21,744 nucleotides of DNA from NCBI GenBank assembly GCA_023441255.1, contig JAEZPW010000005.1:1-21744 (forward strand). The letters run 5' to 3'. Source of the stretch: Acidobacteriota bacterium. Its GTDB lineage: Bacteria; Acidobacteriota; Terriglobia; Terriglobales; Acidobacteriaceae. The first letter of the stretch is position 1. The number at the start of each line of letters is the position of its first letter. The translations under genes and the position numbers were made by a program. Below, one piece after another: positions 1 through 7,279 of the stretch. The notes beneath the pieces were generated by a model. It saw only the letters and a program-made list of their open reading frames with translations, ran no database searches and was not told the origin of the DNA.

Positions 1-1013
1 GCCACGTGGGGACAGGTGCAACCTGGTACGTGAAATCGAAGCTTTCAGGCTCCTACCAGGTTTACGCCGCAATGTTCAACAAGTATCCGCGGCCGATTCC
101 AACTCCCGTCGCCAACCTGCGTCCTGCTGCCGAGACTTGCGAGGAGTGTCACTGGCCGAAAAAGTTCATTGGCAATCAGTACAAGTCGATCACCCACTTC
201 GCCTATGACGAGAAGAACACGCCGCGGGTCGTCGACCTGCTGATCAAAACGGGCGGCGGTGATCCCAGTGTTGGGAAAGCGACTGGCATTCACTGGCACA
301 TGAACATCGGCCATGAGATCACGTTTGCCGTCACGGACCCAAAGAGGCAGGTCATCCAGTGGGTACAGGCGAAGGACAAGGCAACAGGCAAGACCACGAT
401 CTACCAGACGAAAGACTCGAATCTGACGCCTGAGCAGATTCAAAAAACTCCGATGCACACCATGGATTGCATCGACTGCCACAATCGTCCGACGCACATT
501 TACGTTCCGCCGGATCGCTCGGTCGATCAGTCGCTGGCAGCAAACCGGCTTGATACGAAATTGCCGTTCATTAAGCAGCAGGCCGTCACCGCGCTGACAG
601 GGGACTACAAGACCGAGGAAGAGGCAGCAAAAGGCATCGCAAAGAGCCTGACGGATTTCTATTCAGCCAAAGGCGTGGACCAGAACGCCCTGCAGAGCAC
701 CATCAAGGAAGTGCAGCGCATCTACAGCGTCAGCATCTTCCCATACATGCGGGTGGATTGGCGCACGCACTCTGATAACATCGGGCACTTCTACTATTCG
801 GGCTGTTTCCGGTGCCACGATGACAACCACGTCAGCGCCGATGGCAAGATGATCAGGAAGGATTGCACCATCTGTCATCTGATCGTCGGCCAGGAAGAAG
901 ACGGCAAGGTGGTGTCGAGCAATCTGTCCGGAGTGGAGTTCAAACACCCAATCGATATCGGCGATGTGAAGCAAGTCTCGTGCGCCGATTGCCACACAGG
1001 GGCCGCCATGTAG
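1..1013 (+). CDS. Multiheme c-type cytochrome, NapC/NirT-like (5' end outside window)
   Basis: The frame is open to the left edge, and its first visible bases (gc cac) would complete the Cys-His of another CxxCH, so the GTG at position 6 is internal, not the start. Counting from that GTG, five full haem-binding CxxCH motifs are visible: CEECH (45-49), CIDCH (155-159), CFRCH (267-271), CTICH (287-291) and CADCH (326-330). With the edge motif this gives at least six c-type haems. Extra His residues (for example HWHMNIGH near 96-103) could be distal haem ligands. By family, such proteins are periplasmic, usually anchored by one N-terminal TM helix (not in view), and pass electrons from the quinol pool to terminal reductases. 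Which partner it serves cannot be told from here. The C-terminus ends shortly after the last haem motif. The family call is firm; the exact subfamily (NapC/NirT versus another multihaem cytochrome) is less so. Confidence 0.85.
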   Translation, partial: HVGTGATWYVKSKLSGSYQVYAAMFNKYPRPIPTPVANLRPAAETCEECHWPKKFIGNQYKSITHFAYDEKNTPRVVDLLIKTGGGDPSVGKATGIHWHMNIGHEITFAVTDPKRQVIQWVQAKDKATGKTTIYQTKDSNLTPEQIQKTPMHTMDCIDCHNRPTHIYVPPDRSVDQSLAANRLDTKLPFIKQQAVTALTGDYKTEEEAAKGIAKSLTDFYSAKGVDQNALQSTIKEVQRIYSVSIFPYMRVDWRTHSDNIGHFYYSGCFRCHDDNHVSADGKMIRKDCTICHLIVGQEEDGKVVSSNLSGVEFKHPIDIGDVKQVSCADCHTGAAM

Positions 1014-1016
1014 TTG

Positions 1017-1056
1017 AAAGGCCCGGCGGTCCTCCATCTGAGACGCCGGGCCTTTT
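1017..1056 (+). terminator. Intrinsic terminator after the multihaem cytochrome
   Basis: A perfect 12-bp stem (1017-1028 with 1044-1055, core ggcccggcg/cgccgggcc) with a 15-nt loop ends in TTTT (1053-1056). It begins 4 bases after the cytochrome stop codon. The left arm starts with AAA, so the same hairpin could weakly stop transcription arriving from tmk on the other strand. Confidence 0.85.
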
Positions 1057-1100
1057 CCCTTCGATTACGATCAGTAGCTCCAGACTTAACGCTTCGGAAC

Positions 1101-1769
1101 CTACATAAGCTTTCGTCGGACTGCCTCGTAGATTTCCTTTTCGACCACGTCGGCCGGCCTGCGCGCATCCACCACGAACACCCGTTCGGGCTCTCTCTTT
1201 GCGATGGCTACATAGGCGTGACGGACGCGTTCGAAGAACGCACGATTCTCCTGTTCAAACCGGTTCTCGTCCGCTTCATTTGACGAGGACGCCTGCTGAT
1301 TCCGGCGGCGAGCTCGATTAACGCTGTGCGCCACATCTGAATCCATCAGGATAGTCATATCGGGCTGCAACCCGCGACAAACCACACGATGCAGGTCGAG
1401 TATGGGTTGACTACCGAGTTGGCGCCCACCACCTTGGTAGGCCTCAGACGAATCCGTAAAACGGTCGCACAAGACCCAACGCCCGGCTTCCAGCGAGGGA
1501 AGAATCAATTCATCGATCTGCTGCGCTCGCGAGGCGAACATGAGTGAAAGCTCGGCCCATGGAGAAAGGCCGTGTGTGCGAGAGTCCAACAGAACGGATC
1601 GGATCTTTTCACCGATTTGCGTGCCGCCCGGTTCGCGTGTCACTGTCACTTCGAATCCGTCTTTGCGCAATGAGTCCGCAAGCCGCCCCAGTTGCGTGCT
1701 CTTGCCGCAGCCGTCGAGTCCTTCGATAGTGAGAAACCTGCCTCGTTTGTGAGTTGTCACTGAGCACAT
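1101..1769 (-). CDS. tmk: Thymidylate kinase (dTMP kinase)
   Basis: Phosphorylates dTMP to dTDP with ATP in the cytoplasm, a required step of dTTP synthesis. The 222-residue protein has the expected length and motifs. The P-loop GLDGCGKST lies at 17-25, the REPGGT segment at 45-50, the DRF motif (D102-F104) follows, and QGGGR (112-116) is the usual TMP-contacting stretch. An Arg-rich LID region follows (RARRRN near 153). The ATG at 1767-1769 sits about 10 residues before the first beta strand, as usual; no strong Shine-Dalgarno (SD) is visible. It faces the cytochrome tail to tail across the shared hairpin at 1017-1056. It is apparently monocistronic, since the next gene upstream is on the other strand. 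Confidence 0.95.
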   Translation of the reverse strand: MCSVTTHKRGRFLTIEGLDGCGKSTQLGRLADSLRKDGFEVTVTREPGGTQIGEKIRSVLLDSRTHGLSPWAELSLMFASRAQQIDELILPSLEAGRWVLCDRFTDSSEAYQGGGRQLGSQPILDLHRVVCRGLQPDMTILMDSDVAHSVNRARRRNQQASSSNEADENRFEQENRAFFERVRHAYVAIAKREPERVFVVDARRPADVVEKEIYEAVRRKLM

Positions 1770-2145
1770 GATAGCATCGCGCCACTCAGAGTCTTTCTCT
1801 TGTCCTGCTGCCGTCCGAGCTCACTTAGCAGCGGTAAGGCAACAACTTTCTACGGATTCCTGCGTTCTGTTCCGCACTGAACTGTGTTCTGTGCTAGACT
1901 CCGCAGCAACAAAGGGGAGACTTACGCCTCCAACTGCGGTTGTGCGAACTCCTCAATCGTGGGAACAGGTTGCACACCTGTGCAATTTTCTGCACTCTGC
2001 TCAGAAGAGTGCTTCTGATTGTTTTTCCTCGCCTTCGCTTTTCAGGGACTTGCGGCTGTGCATCCCACGAAGCGGTGGAACTCGGAATGCGCTGGTTGGA
2101 TAGCTGGGTAGACCGGTCCTGCTGGCATCCTCGGGGGAGGTTCCT
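1770..2145. other. 376-base intergenic leader with overlapping inverted repeats
   Basis: No believable gene lies here. The + strand, reading towards the zinc-ribbon/TonB gene, has an extended -10-like TGcTAGACT (1892-1900) without a clear -35. It is followed by a set of inverted repeats: ACAGGT/ACCTGT (1965-1981), TTGCAC/GTGCAA (1970-1985), GCACTC/GAGTGC (1992-2012) and TCAGAAG/CTTCTGA (2001-2018). The last is followed by GTTTTT. Several share bases and cannot form together. The SD of the downstream gene is GGGGGAGG at 2133-2140. The tmk promoter should also lie in this interval on the minus strand, but I cannot identify it. Confidence 0.5.
2001..2026 (+). terminator. Possible leader terminator/attenuator hairpin
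   Basis: A 7-bp perfect stem TCAGAAG (2001-2007) / CTTCTGA (2012-2018) with a 4-base AGTG loop is followed by TTGTTTTT. The stem is AU-rich for a terminator. It lies about 120 bases before the start codon at 2146, so it would act inside the leader, not behind a gene. Its left arm overlaps the GAGTGC partner of a competing hairpin (1992-2012). Confidence 0.35.
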
Positions 2146-3372
2146 ATGAGCAGCGACGAACGTATGCAGAGCTCGGGTGCGGACCAGAGTGCCCTCGGCG
2201 ATTTGCTGAGAGCGAGAGTGGGGGATTCGGGTAAGGCCACCACTGCACCGCGCAATCCGAATTGTACGGAGTGTGGCTCGCGCCTGACCGAGAACAGCGA
2301 ATTTTGCTGGATGTGCGGTGCGACTCGCGGTGTGCACCCCGCGTCCGTCGTGCAGCCCACGTCCGTCGTGCCGCAGCCTGCCGCTGTTGAGAGTGTTGTG
2401 CGGATGTTTCCGCCGCCGACCTATGCAGCGCCCCCTGCGGAGCGACAACAGGAAGTCACGTCGACTGTCGGCATGTATTCGAAAGCAGCCACTGCTGCCG
2501 AGCCGGTATTCGAGCGTGCAGCCCCCGGTCCCCAGCCAGTCGTGGAGCCGGAACTGTTCCGGCATTTCTACCAGCCTGAGCCCGAGGATGCGGAAGCTGA
2601 CCAGGATGAGCAACAGCGTCGCAGGTTTGACTACCGATTGGCGGTACTGGCAGCACTTCTCATCGTGCTGGGCGTGATCGGTTATCGCCAGCGTAATAAC
2701 GCGAAGGCCGTTTACGCGCTACTGTCACAGGAAATTCAGCAACTGCTTGAGCCGACGGCTCAGACGGTCGCCGAACAGAAGAGCCTGCCCCAGCGAGCCG
2801 CGAACCCTTCGAGAGCACGTGCCAAGAGTGCGCGACGCAGCGTGCCAACCAGAGTTCCGCAAACGGCTACTGCCGAAGAGTACATCAGGGTGCAGACACG
2901 CGCGACGCCATTCCTGGGCGTGCGCGTCCAAGGCCAACCGGGTCCGGAACTGATCTCTTACGCTCCGCACTCGACTCCACCGTCATTTCTGGGCGATGCG
3001 CCAACCGTCGTGCCGCAGTTCCTGACGTCATCGCCACCGGCGCCTTTCGCCGTCACCATTTCGCCTCGCGAGTCGTTGTCATTGCTGCTGAGGCAAGTCC
3101 GTCCGAACTACCCGCCCGATGCCCGGGCCGCCGGAGCGAGAGGACCGGTCGTGCTTAAGGCGATCATTCGCAAGGACGGAAATGTGGGTGCCCTCAGCGT
3201 CATCTCGGGACATCCGCTTTTAAGGCAGGCTGCGATCGATGCAGTCCGCCAGTGGGTTTATCGTCCGTACTATCGCGGCGCGGATCCCACGGACGTTGAG
3301 ACGCTTGTGGTCGTGGACTTTCCGGCGGGAGACCGGGCTGCAACAGCCGGCAAACAGCATCCGGGCGACTAA
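2146..3372 (+). CDS. Zinc-ribbon / single-TM / TonB C-terminal domain protein
   Basis: The 408-residue protein has three recognisable parts. An N-terminal zinc ribbon has two knuckles, C40-x2-C43 and C54-x2-C57 (CTEC, CWMC). A single TM helix lies at about 164-180 (LAVLAALLIVLGVIGY). A C-terminal TonB-like domain lies at about 318-394, with RPNYPPDARAAG, VVLKAIIRKDG and the AIDAVRQWVYRP signature. A Pro/Ala-rich linker with an imperfect SVVQPT/SVVPQP repeat separates ribbon and membrane. Topology should place the ribbon in the cytoplasm and the TonB domain in the periplasm, where TonB domains transmit energy to outer-membrane receptors. No ExbB/ExbD or receptor gene is nearby, so its partner is unknown. 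The ATG at 2146 has an excellent SD (GGGGGAGG, 5-base spacing). The stop overlaps the stop of the convergent deacetylase gene by 4 bases. Confidence 0.85.
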   Translation: MSSDERMQSSGADQSALGDLLRARVGDSGKATTAPRNPNCTECGSRLTENSEFCWMCGATRGVHPASVVQPTSVVPQPAAVESVVRMFPPPTYAAPPAERQQEVTSTVGMYSKAATAAEPVFERAAPGPQPVVEPELFRHFYQPEPEDAEADQDEQQRRRFDYRLAVLAALLIVLGVIGYRQRNNAKAVYALLSQEIQQLLEPTAQTVAEQKSLPQRAANPSRARAKSARRSVPTRVPQTATAEEYIRVQTRATPFLGVRVQGQPGPELISYAPHSTPPSFLGDAPTVVPQFLTSSPPAPFAVTISPRESLSLLLRQVRPNYPPDARAAGARGPVVLKAIIRKDGNVGALSVISGHPLLRQAAIDAVRQWVYRPYYRGADPTDVETLVVVDFPAGDRAATAGKQHPGD

Positions 3373-4112
3373 TCTTCTATCACTCCGGCAAGCAGATCGG
3401 TCTCTATTTCGACCTGACGGGGCGTGATCGCGGCCGCCAGATGGAACAATTCCTGGCGGCCTCTCTGTTTGAGCGAATTCTCGAATACGGGAACCAGAGG
3501 TGCTTGCGTTCCATGCGCCTTGAATGCCTGCACCTTTAGGTCAAAATATTCGGATACGTCAATGATCGCGGTTGCCGGGGGCAGGGAAACGGGCTGACGG
3601 TCCGCCAGAGTAAAAGCCGCAGTGGCGAAGTAGAGTTTCTGCGGCCTGTATGGCCTGACCCCATTCTCCAGTTGATCAACGTATCGATTCGTACGACCGG
3701 CCCACTGGAACGCCATCGTTGCGAACATGCCTGCCATCGAGTGGTCGGGATGCGCGGTGATGGCACCCTCTGACCCGAACGTCATAACCACATGTGGCCG
3801 GATCCGCCGAACAAGCCTCGTGAGATGCCCTATCACGAGATACTGATCACACCGGTCGAGCACGCCGTCGCGGTAGTCCAACACCTCTCCGCGCGTGACC
3901 CGAAGGATGCGGCAGGATTCGGCAAACTCGCGGCGCCTGGTGGCGCCCAGCTCCTCGTCGGACTTCGTGTTCCCCCGATGTGTCGCAGCCTGTCCCGAGG
4001 TGAGGCAGACAACGTAAGTTTCCACCCCTGAGCTGCCGTACTTCGCGAGACAGCCGCCAAAAGCACCGGCCTCATCGTCTGGGTGTGCCGTCACACATAG
4101 CATTCGCAACAT
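3369..4112 (-). CDS. PIG-L/LmbE-family N-acetylglucosaminyl-type deacetylase
   Basis: Members are Zn-dependent enzymes that remove acetyl groups from GlcNAc-containing substrates, for example in bacillithiol, mycothiol or GPI precursors. This protein begins MLRMLCVTAHPDDE and carries the hallmark AHPDDE motif, whose His and Asp bind zinc. A second motif, AHPDH, supplies a further His. The start at 4110-4112 is chosen over longer in-frame starts (up to 4172) for three reasons: AGGAAAG lies about 8 bases upstream, the AHPDDE motif then sits at the usual N-terminal position, and a divergent promoter region is left free. That gives 247 residues. The substrate cannot be told; no thiol-synthesis partner (GT4 or ligase) lies next to it. 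It is convergent with the TonB gene and divergent from the exported protein at 4219. Confidence 0.9.
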   Translation of the reverse strand: MLRMLCVTAHPDDEAGAFGGCLAKYGSSGVETYVVCLTSGQAATHRGNTKSDEELGATRRREFAESCRILRVTRGEVLDYRDGVLDRCDQYLVIGHLTRLVRRIRPHVVMTFGSEGAITAHPDHSMAGMFATMAFQWAGRTNRYVDQLENGVRPYRPQKLYFATAAFTLADRQPVSLPPATAIIDVSEYFDLKVQAFKAHGTQAPLVPVFENSLKQRGRQELFHLAAAITPRQVEIETDLLAGVIED

Positions 4113-4218
4113 TCTTTCTTTCCTGCTTTCCCGAGGCAGAATGGAATCCATTGCAGCACAACGCGTTATCACAGTTGATGCATCAGACCCCTCAGTTCGC
4201 CGGCTGCGGGGGAAGAAT

Positions 4219-4830
4219 GTGAATGCCTACCGGAGCTTCCGCTTAGCCTTGCTCGTGGTCGCCTGCGGCACGTCATTCCTGTGCCAGGGGCAAATTCACT
4301 CGGATGAACCATACGAGAGGACCTTTCGCGCCGCTGTGCCCCTCGGAGCGGAGCGCATAGACCTGAGTTCCGGAAAGACCATGTACCTGCTGGTCACTGC
4401 GGAAAGCCCGAGATTTGAGGGGATGCGAGCTCTCGACAACGGCTCAAGAAAGGCGCTGCTCAGGGCTGATGGCTCCAAGGTCCAGTTCTTCCCGAAGCAC
4501 ATTGACTTCAGAGTTACCGCTACCGCGATGCGGCCTGACCTGCTCAGTATCGATTCCTATGGCCGACTAAACCTCTCGCCCAGCGAGATCAACTCGTACC
4601 TGCTGAACCTTGGTTTCCGCATGCTGATCTTCCACGGACTGGAGATCACCCGGGTCCCTCCCGAAACAAATCAACTTATAGGCATGCCTGCTGACGTCGA
4701 CTACGACGAGAGGGTTTTTCAGATTGGCTTTGACCTGCCGCACGCAGTATCGACAGACGATCGCATCGTGCTGGAGGTTTTGTCTCCGGCTGGTTCCCGG
4801 CTCTGCAAATTCCACCTTGACTTCTTCTGA
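4219..4830 (+). CDS. Exported protein or lipoprotein of unknown family
   Basis: I do not recognise the family. The preferred start is GTG 4219, preceded by GGGGAAGA. It gives a compact export signal: MNAYRSFR, a hydrophobic LALLVVA, then Cys16 in a VVAC context that resembles a lipobox. Without lipidation, cleavage near QGQ would also be plausible. A longer ATG start at 4141 has a weak SD, puts 26 extra residues before the signal and overlaps the divergent deacetylase leader, so it is less likely. The mature part is about 180 residues, soluble, mixed alpha/beta in character, with no repeats or metal motifs. The stretch DRIVLEVLSPAGSRLCKF near the C-terminus looks like a beta strand pair. The stop lies 7 bases from the stop of convergent rnhB. 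Confidence 0.65.
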   Translation: MNAYRSFRLALLVVACGTSFLCQGQIHSDEPYERTFRAAVPLGAERIDLSSGKTMYLLVTAESPRFEGMRALDNGSRKALLRADGSKVQFFPKHIDFRVTATAMRPDLLSIDSYGRLNLSPSEINSYLLNLGFRMLIFHGLEITRVPPETNQLIGMPADVDYDERVFQIGFDLPHAVSTDDRIVLEVLSPAGSRLCKFHLDFF

Positions 4831-4837
4831 CAGGGCA

Positions 4838-5596
4838 CTAATCCGGCTCATCTTCGCCGAGCATGCATTCCAGCGCTTCATTCGGCACTTTCGCCGTCCA
4901 CACCGGTGCGAAGGACTGCCGGTGCAGCGGAGAAGGACCGAGTTCGCGAAGGGCAACAATGTGCTTTCGGGTGCTGTAGCCCTTGTTTGAAGCCAGACCG
5001 TACGCTGGATACACAGGATCCCACCGACGGATCAAATCATCCCGATGCACCTTCGCGATGATCGAAGCTGCGGCAATCGACGCCGACAGTGCGTCGCCGT
5101 GTATGATCTTCCTCTGCCCACACGGGTGATCGATCCTGACGGCATCGACTAGGAGAAAATCTGGTGCAGGCAACAGCGCCTTGACGGCCTCGAGCATCGC
5201 CAGACGAGAAGCATGGTAGATATTTATCTGGTCGATCCTGGCAGCGTCGACAGCGGCAATAGACCAACCGAGGCAGTGCTGCCTTATGCGTAGCGCCAGC
5301 TCTTCACGCGTCTCTTGCGAAATCAGTTTGGAATCTCGCAGCCCACGGATTCGGTAGTTCGGGTCCAGTATGACTGCGGCGGCAACGACAGGGCCGAACA
5401 GCGAACCGCGGCCGACTTCGTCGACGCCAGCTACGTATCGGCAGCCGGCCTGCCACGCCTGTTTTTCAAATTTCGTAGTGCAATGGAGTGATTTCAGCAG
5501 TCTCAGCTTGGCAGCGGATTTCGAGACGAGTTCTTCGGCTTCGAGTTTGAATCTTGGAGGCACTTCCTGCCAGATTAGCTTATCGGCTGAGGCCAA
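4838..5596 (-). CDS. rnhB: Ribonuclease HII
   Basis: Cleaves the RNA strand of RNA-DNA hybrids, including single ribonucleotides left in DNA. The catalytic GVDEVGRG supplies D59 and E60, VDAVR supplies D151 and KVHRDD supplies D186, together the DEDD set of the family. A C-terminal KGYSTRKHI segment is also typical. At 252 residues it is longer than the usual 200-230 because about 50 residues precede the first strand. This N-terminal extension is uncertain, since no ATG lies between the TTG at 5594-5596 and the catalytic motif; GTG 5563 is the alternative. The TTG start overlaps the end of the upstream membrane-protein gene by 22 bases, suggesting translational coupling. It is the last gene of the rpsP-trmD-rplS cluster, a common position for rnhB. 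Confidence 0.93.
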   Translation of the reverse strand: MASADKLIWQEVPPRFKLEAEELVSKSAAKLRLLKSLHCTTKFEKQAWQAGCRYVAGVDEVGRGSLFGPVVAAAVILDPNYRIRGLRDSKLISQETREELALRIRQHCLGWSIAAVDAARIDQINIYHASRLAMLEAVKALLPAPDFLLVDAVRIDHPCGQRKIIHGDALSASIAAASIIAKVHRDDLIRRWDPVYPAYGLASNKGYSTRKHIVALRELGPSPLHRQSFAPVWTAKVPNEALECMLGEDEPD

Positions 5597-5826
5597 TGGA
5601 AGTGGTGCAGATCGCGTGTCCAGATGATTCTGCGTGTCTGTCGATGCTGAAGAAAGTACCAGGAACGAAGACCGGCCGCCACAACGATGCCGAGCGGGAT
5701 GCTGAACAGTGCGAACCAGCGAACTTCAGGCAGAGCCGCGAACAGCAAAGCCGTCAGGGTAACGCCTAGCAGTCCGCCAATCCCATAAAGAGGCGCCCGT
5801 ACGGACTCGAGTTCGCGGTCGTACAT
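5575..5826 (-). CDS. Small two-TM membrane protein between rplS and rnhB
   Basis: An 83-residue protein with two hydrophobic helices, about residues 12-34 (LYGIGGLLGVTLTALLFAAL) and 37-57 (WFALFSIPLGIVVAAGL). The tail is basic and His/Trp-containing (RRIIWTRDLHHFHW). I know no function for it. Reality is supported by clear membrane topology, its place within the same-strand cluster, and its 22-base overlap with rnhB. The ATG at 5824-5826 has only a weak SD. It lies about 75 bases beyond the rplS terminator hairpin, so its transcription depends on read-through or on an unseen promoter in 5827-5901. Confidence 0.65.
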   Translation of the reverse strand: MYDRELESVRAPLYGIGGLLGVTLTALLFAALPEVRWFALFSIPLGIVVAAGLRSWYFLQHRQTRRIIWTRDLHHFHWPQPIS

Positions 5827-5901
5827 AGGCCACTAGTCTGGCCGAAAATCAGTGCGCGGGCAAGTCTCCGAACCCCTTAGTACCGTCAGCGAGGGACGAC
5901 C

Positions 5902-5938
5902 AAAACAGCACAGCGGGCCAGGGAAGCTGACCCGCTGT
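5902..5938 (-). terminator. Intrinsic terminator after rplS
   Basis: An 8-bp perfect stem ACAGCGGG (5910-5917) / CCCGCTGT (5931-5938) continues past a single C/A mismatch into CAG/CTG with a 5-base loop. Read on the minus strand it is followed by GCTGTTTTGG, with T residues at 5905-5902. It starts 14 bases after the rplS stop. The short T-run suggests partial termination, leaving some read-through to the membrane protein and rnhB. Confidence 0.65.
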
Positions 5939-5951
5939 ATGAGTTGTAGGA

Positions 5952-6299
5952 TTACTCGGCCTCACGAAGACGAGCAGCTTTGCCCTTGAGTCCGCGGAGG
6001 TAGTACAACTTGGCACGGCGTACCCGGGCCGACCTGAGCACGTCAACCTTGTCCACCACGCGGGAGTTCATCGGGAAAATGCGCTCGACGCCCTGGCCAA
6101 AGCTCATTTTGCGAACGGTGAAGCTGGCCTGTAGTCCGGCGGTCTTCTTGATAACGACGCCTTCAAAAGCCTGCAAACGTTCCTTGTCGCCTTCTTTGAT
6201 CTTCACGTGGACACGGACGGTGTCACCCGGGCCAAACTGGGGCAAATCGGTGCGCCGCGCCTTCGCGACGAGCTTTTCGATGATTGGAGAATTTGGCAT
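5952..6299 (-). CDS. rplS: 50S ribosomal protein L19
   Basis: A structural protein at the 30S-50S interface. The 115-residue product has the standard length and all family landmarks: an IIEKLVAKA helix, FGPGDTVRVHVKI, EGDKERLQAFEGVVI, FTVRKMSFGQGVERIFP and the basic RRAKLYYLRGLKGKAARL tail. The ATG at 6297-6299 (MPNSPIIEK) is preceded by AAGGA at a good distance. The frame stays open upstream to 6413, but that extension overlaps nothing conserved and is discarded. It follows trmD by 67 bases in the conserved rpsP-rimM-trmD-rplS order and is followed by a hairpin terminator. Confidence 0.97.
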   Translation of the reverse strand: MPNSPIIEKLVAKARRTDLPQFGPGDTVRVHVKIKEGDKERLQAFEGVVIKKTAGLQASFTVRKMSFGQGVERIFPMNSRVVDKVDVLRSARVRRAKLYYLRGLKGKAARLREAE

Positions 6300-6366
6300 C
6301 ACTTTTTCCTTATTCACGGCGAACCGGGTCTCCCGCATAGCGGGACTCCAGGCCACCTCTGAATCG

Positions 6367-7233
6367 CTAAGATCTAAATCTGCCGCTACCCGAGCTTTGC
6401 CGGATGCGTTCAAGTAACTCTATATCTTCGCCGCTCAGAGTCGCTTTCTGCAACAAATCTGGGCGGTTAGTGAAGGTTTTTTCCAGTGCCCGCTCACGGC
6501 GCCAGCGGCGAATCTCGTCGTGGTTGCCGCCGAGCAGTACCTCCGGAACCGACAGCCCTTCGTATTGCGCCGGCCTCGTGTAGTGCGGGTAGTCAAGCAA
6601 CCCACCCGACGCCACCGTCGAGTCCGGAATTCCCTCAACGCCGGACCATGCGCGTGGACTGAACGACTCGGTCAAAGCCGATGCCTCGTTTCCCAGCGCG
6701 CCGGGGACTAGCCTCGTGACCGCGTCCACAACGACGGCTGCCGGCAACTCGCCACCACTCAGTACATAGTCGCCGACCGAAATCTCGCGATCCGCTATAT
6801 GTTCCGCGACTCGCTCGTCCACGCCTTCGTAACGACCGCAGATCAGCACAATCCGCTCGAACCGCGCCAACTCGGTTGCCAGCGTCTGGTCGAACAACCG
6901 CCCTCCCGCCGACATCAGGACCACCGTTTCGCCGGGGGCGGGTTGGTGTTCGTCCGTCACCAAGGTCCGGTCAACCTGGGCGGCAACTCGATCCTGCTTC
7001 GGAGCGATGCCCAGAGCCTTCGCACATTCGAAGACCGGTTCCGGCTTCAGCACCATTCCTTCGCCGCCGCCGAAAGGACGATCGTCTACCGTCCGGTGCC
7101 GGTCATGCGTAAAGGCCCGGAGATCGTGGACTGCAACCTCAATCAGTCCGGCCTCGCGTGCCCGGCGCACGATTCCGTAATCCAAAGGACCACGGAAGTA
7201 GTCCGGAAAGATGGTCAGAATATCGAATTGCAC
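6367..7233 (-). CDS. trmD: tRNA (guanine37-N1)-methyltransferase
   Basis: Methylates G37 next to the anticodon of tRNAs reading CNN and some other codons, using S-adenosylmethionine; this prevents +1 frameshifting. The SPOUT trefoil-knot motifs are clear: MSAGGRLFDQ (107-116), ICGRYEGVDERV (131-142) and ISVGDYVLSGGE (151-162). VVVDAVTR carries the catalytic Asp (170). The N-terminus FDILTIFPDYF is typical. At 288 residues it is about 30 longer than the E. coli enzyme, mostly from an insertion near 78-102 before the knot and a longer C-terminal tail. Translation starts at GTG (7231-7233) behind GGAAG. It lies 46 bases downstream of rimM. The tRNA-Leu(UAG) at 13525 in this window has G at position 37 and reads CUN codons, so it is a natural substrate. 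Confidence 0.97.
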   Translation of the reverse strand: MQFDILTIFPDYFRGPLDYGIVRRAREAGLIEVAVHDLRAFTHDRHRTVDDRPFGGGEGMVLKPEPVFECAKALGIAPKQDRVAAQVDRTLVTDEHQPAPGETVVLMSAGGRLFDQTLATELARFERIVLICGRYEGVDERVAEHIADREISVGDYVLSGGELPAAVVVDAVTRLVPGALGNEASALTESFSPRAWSGVEGIPDSTVASGGLLDYPHYTRPAQYEGLSVPEVLLGGNHDEIRRWRRERALEKTFTNRPDLLQKATLSGEDIELLERIRQSSGSGRFRS

Positions 7234-7279
7234 GATCGCTTCCGTGTAGCACCGATACGCCTGCAGAATCCGATCCGAC

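Noticed and set aside
1768..2103. 111-codon open frame on the plus strand in the tmk/TonB intergenic region
   Set aside because: It starts inside the tmk start region, has no SD, shows no domain-like pattern and runs through the hairpin cluster.
6300..6413. Upstream extension of rplS
   Set aside because: L19 begins at MPNSPIIEK with a good SD. The extension would overlap the trmD end and has no family support.
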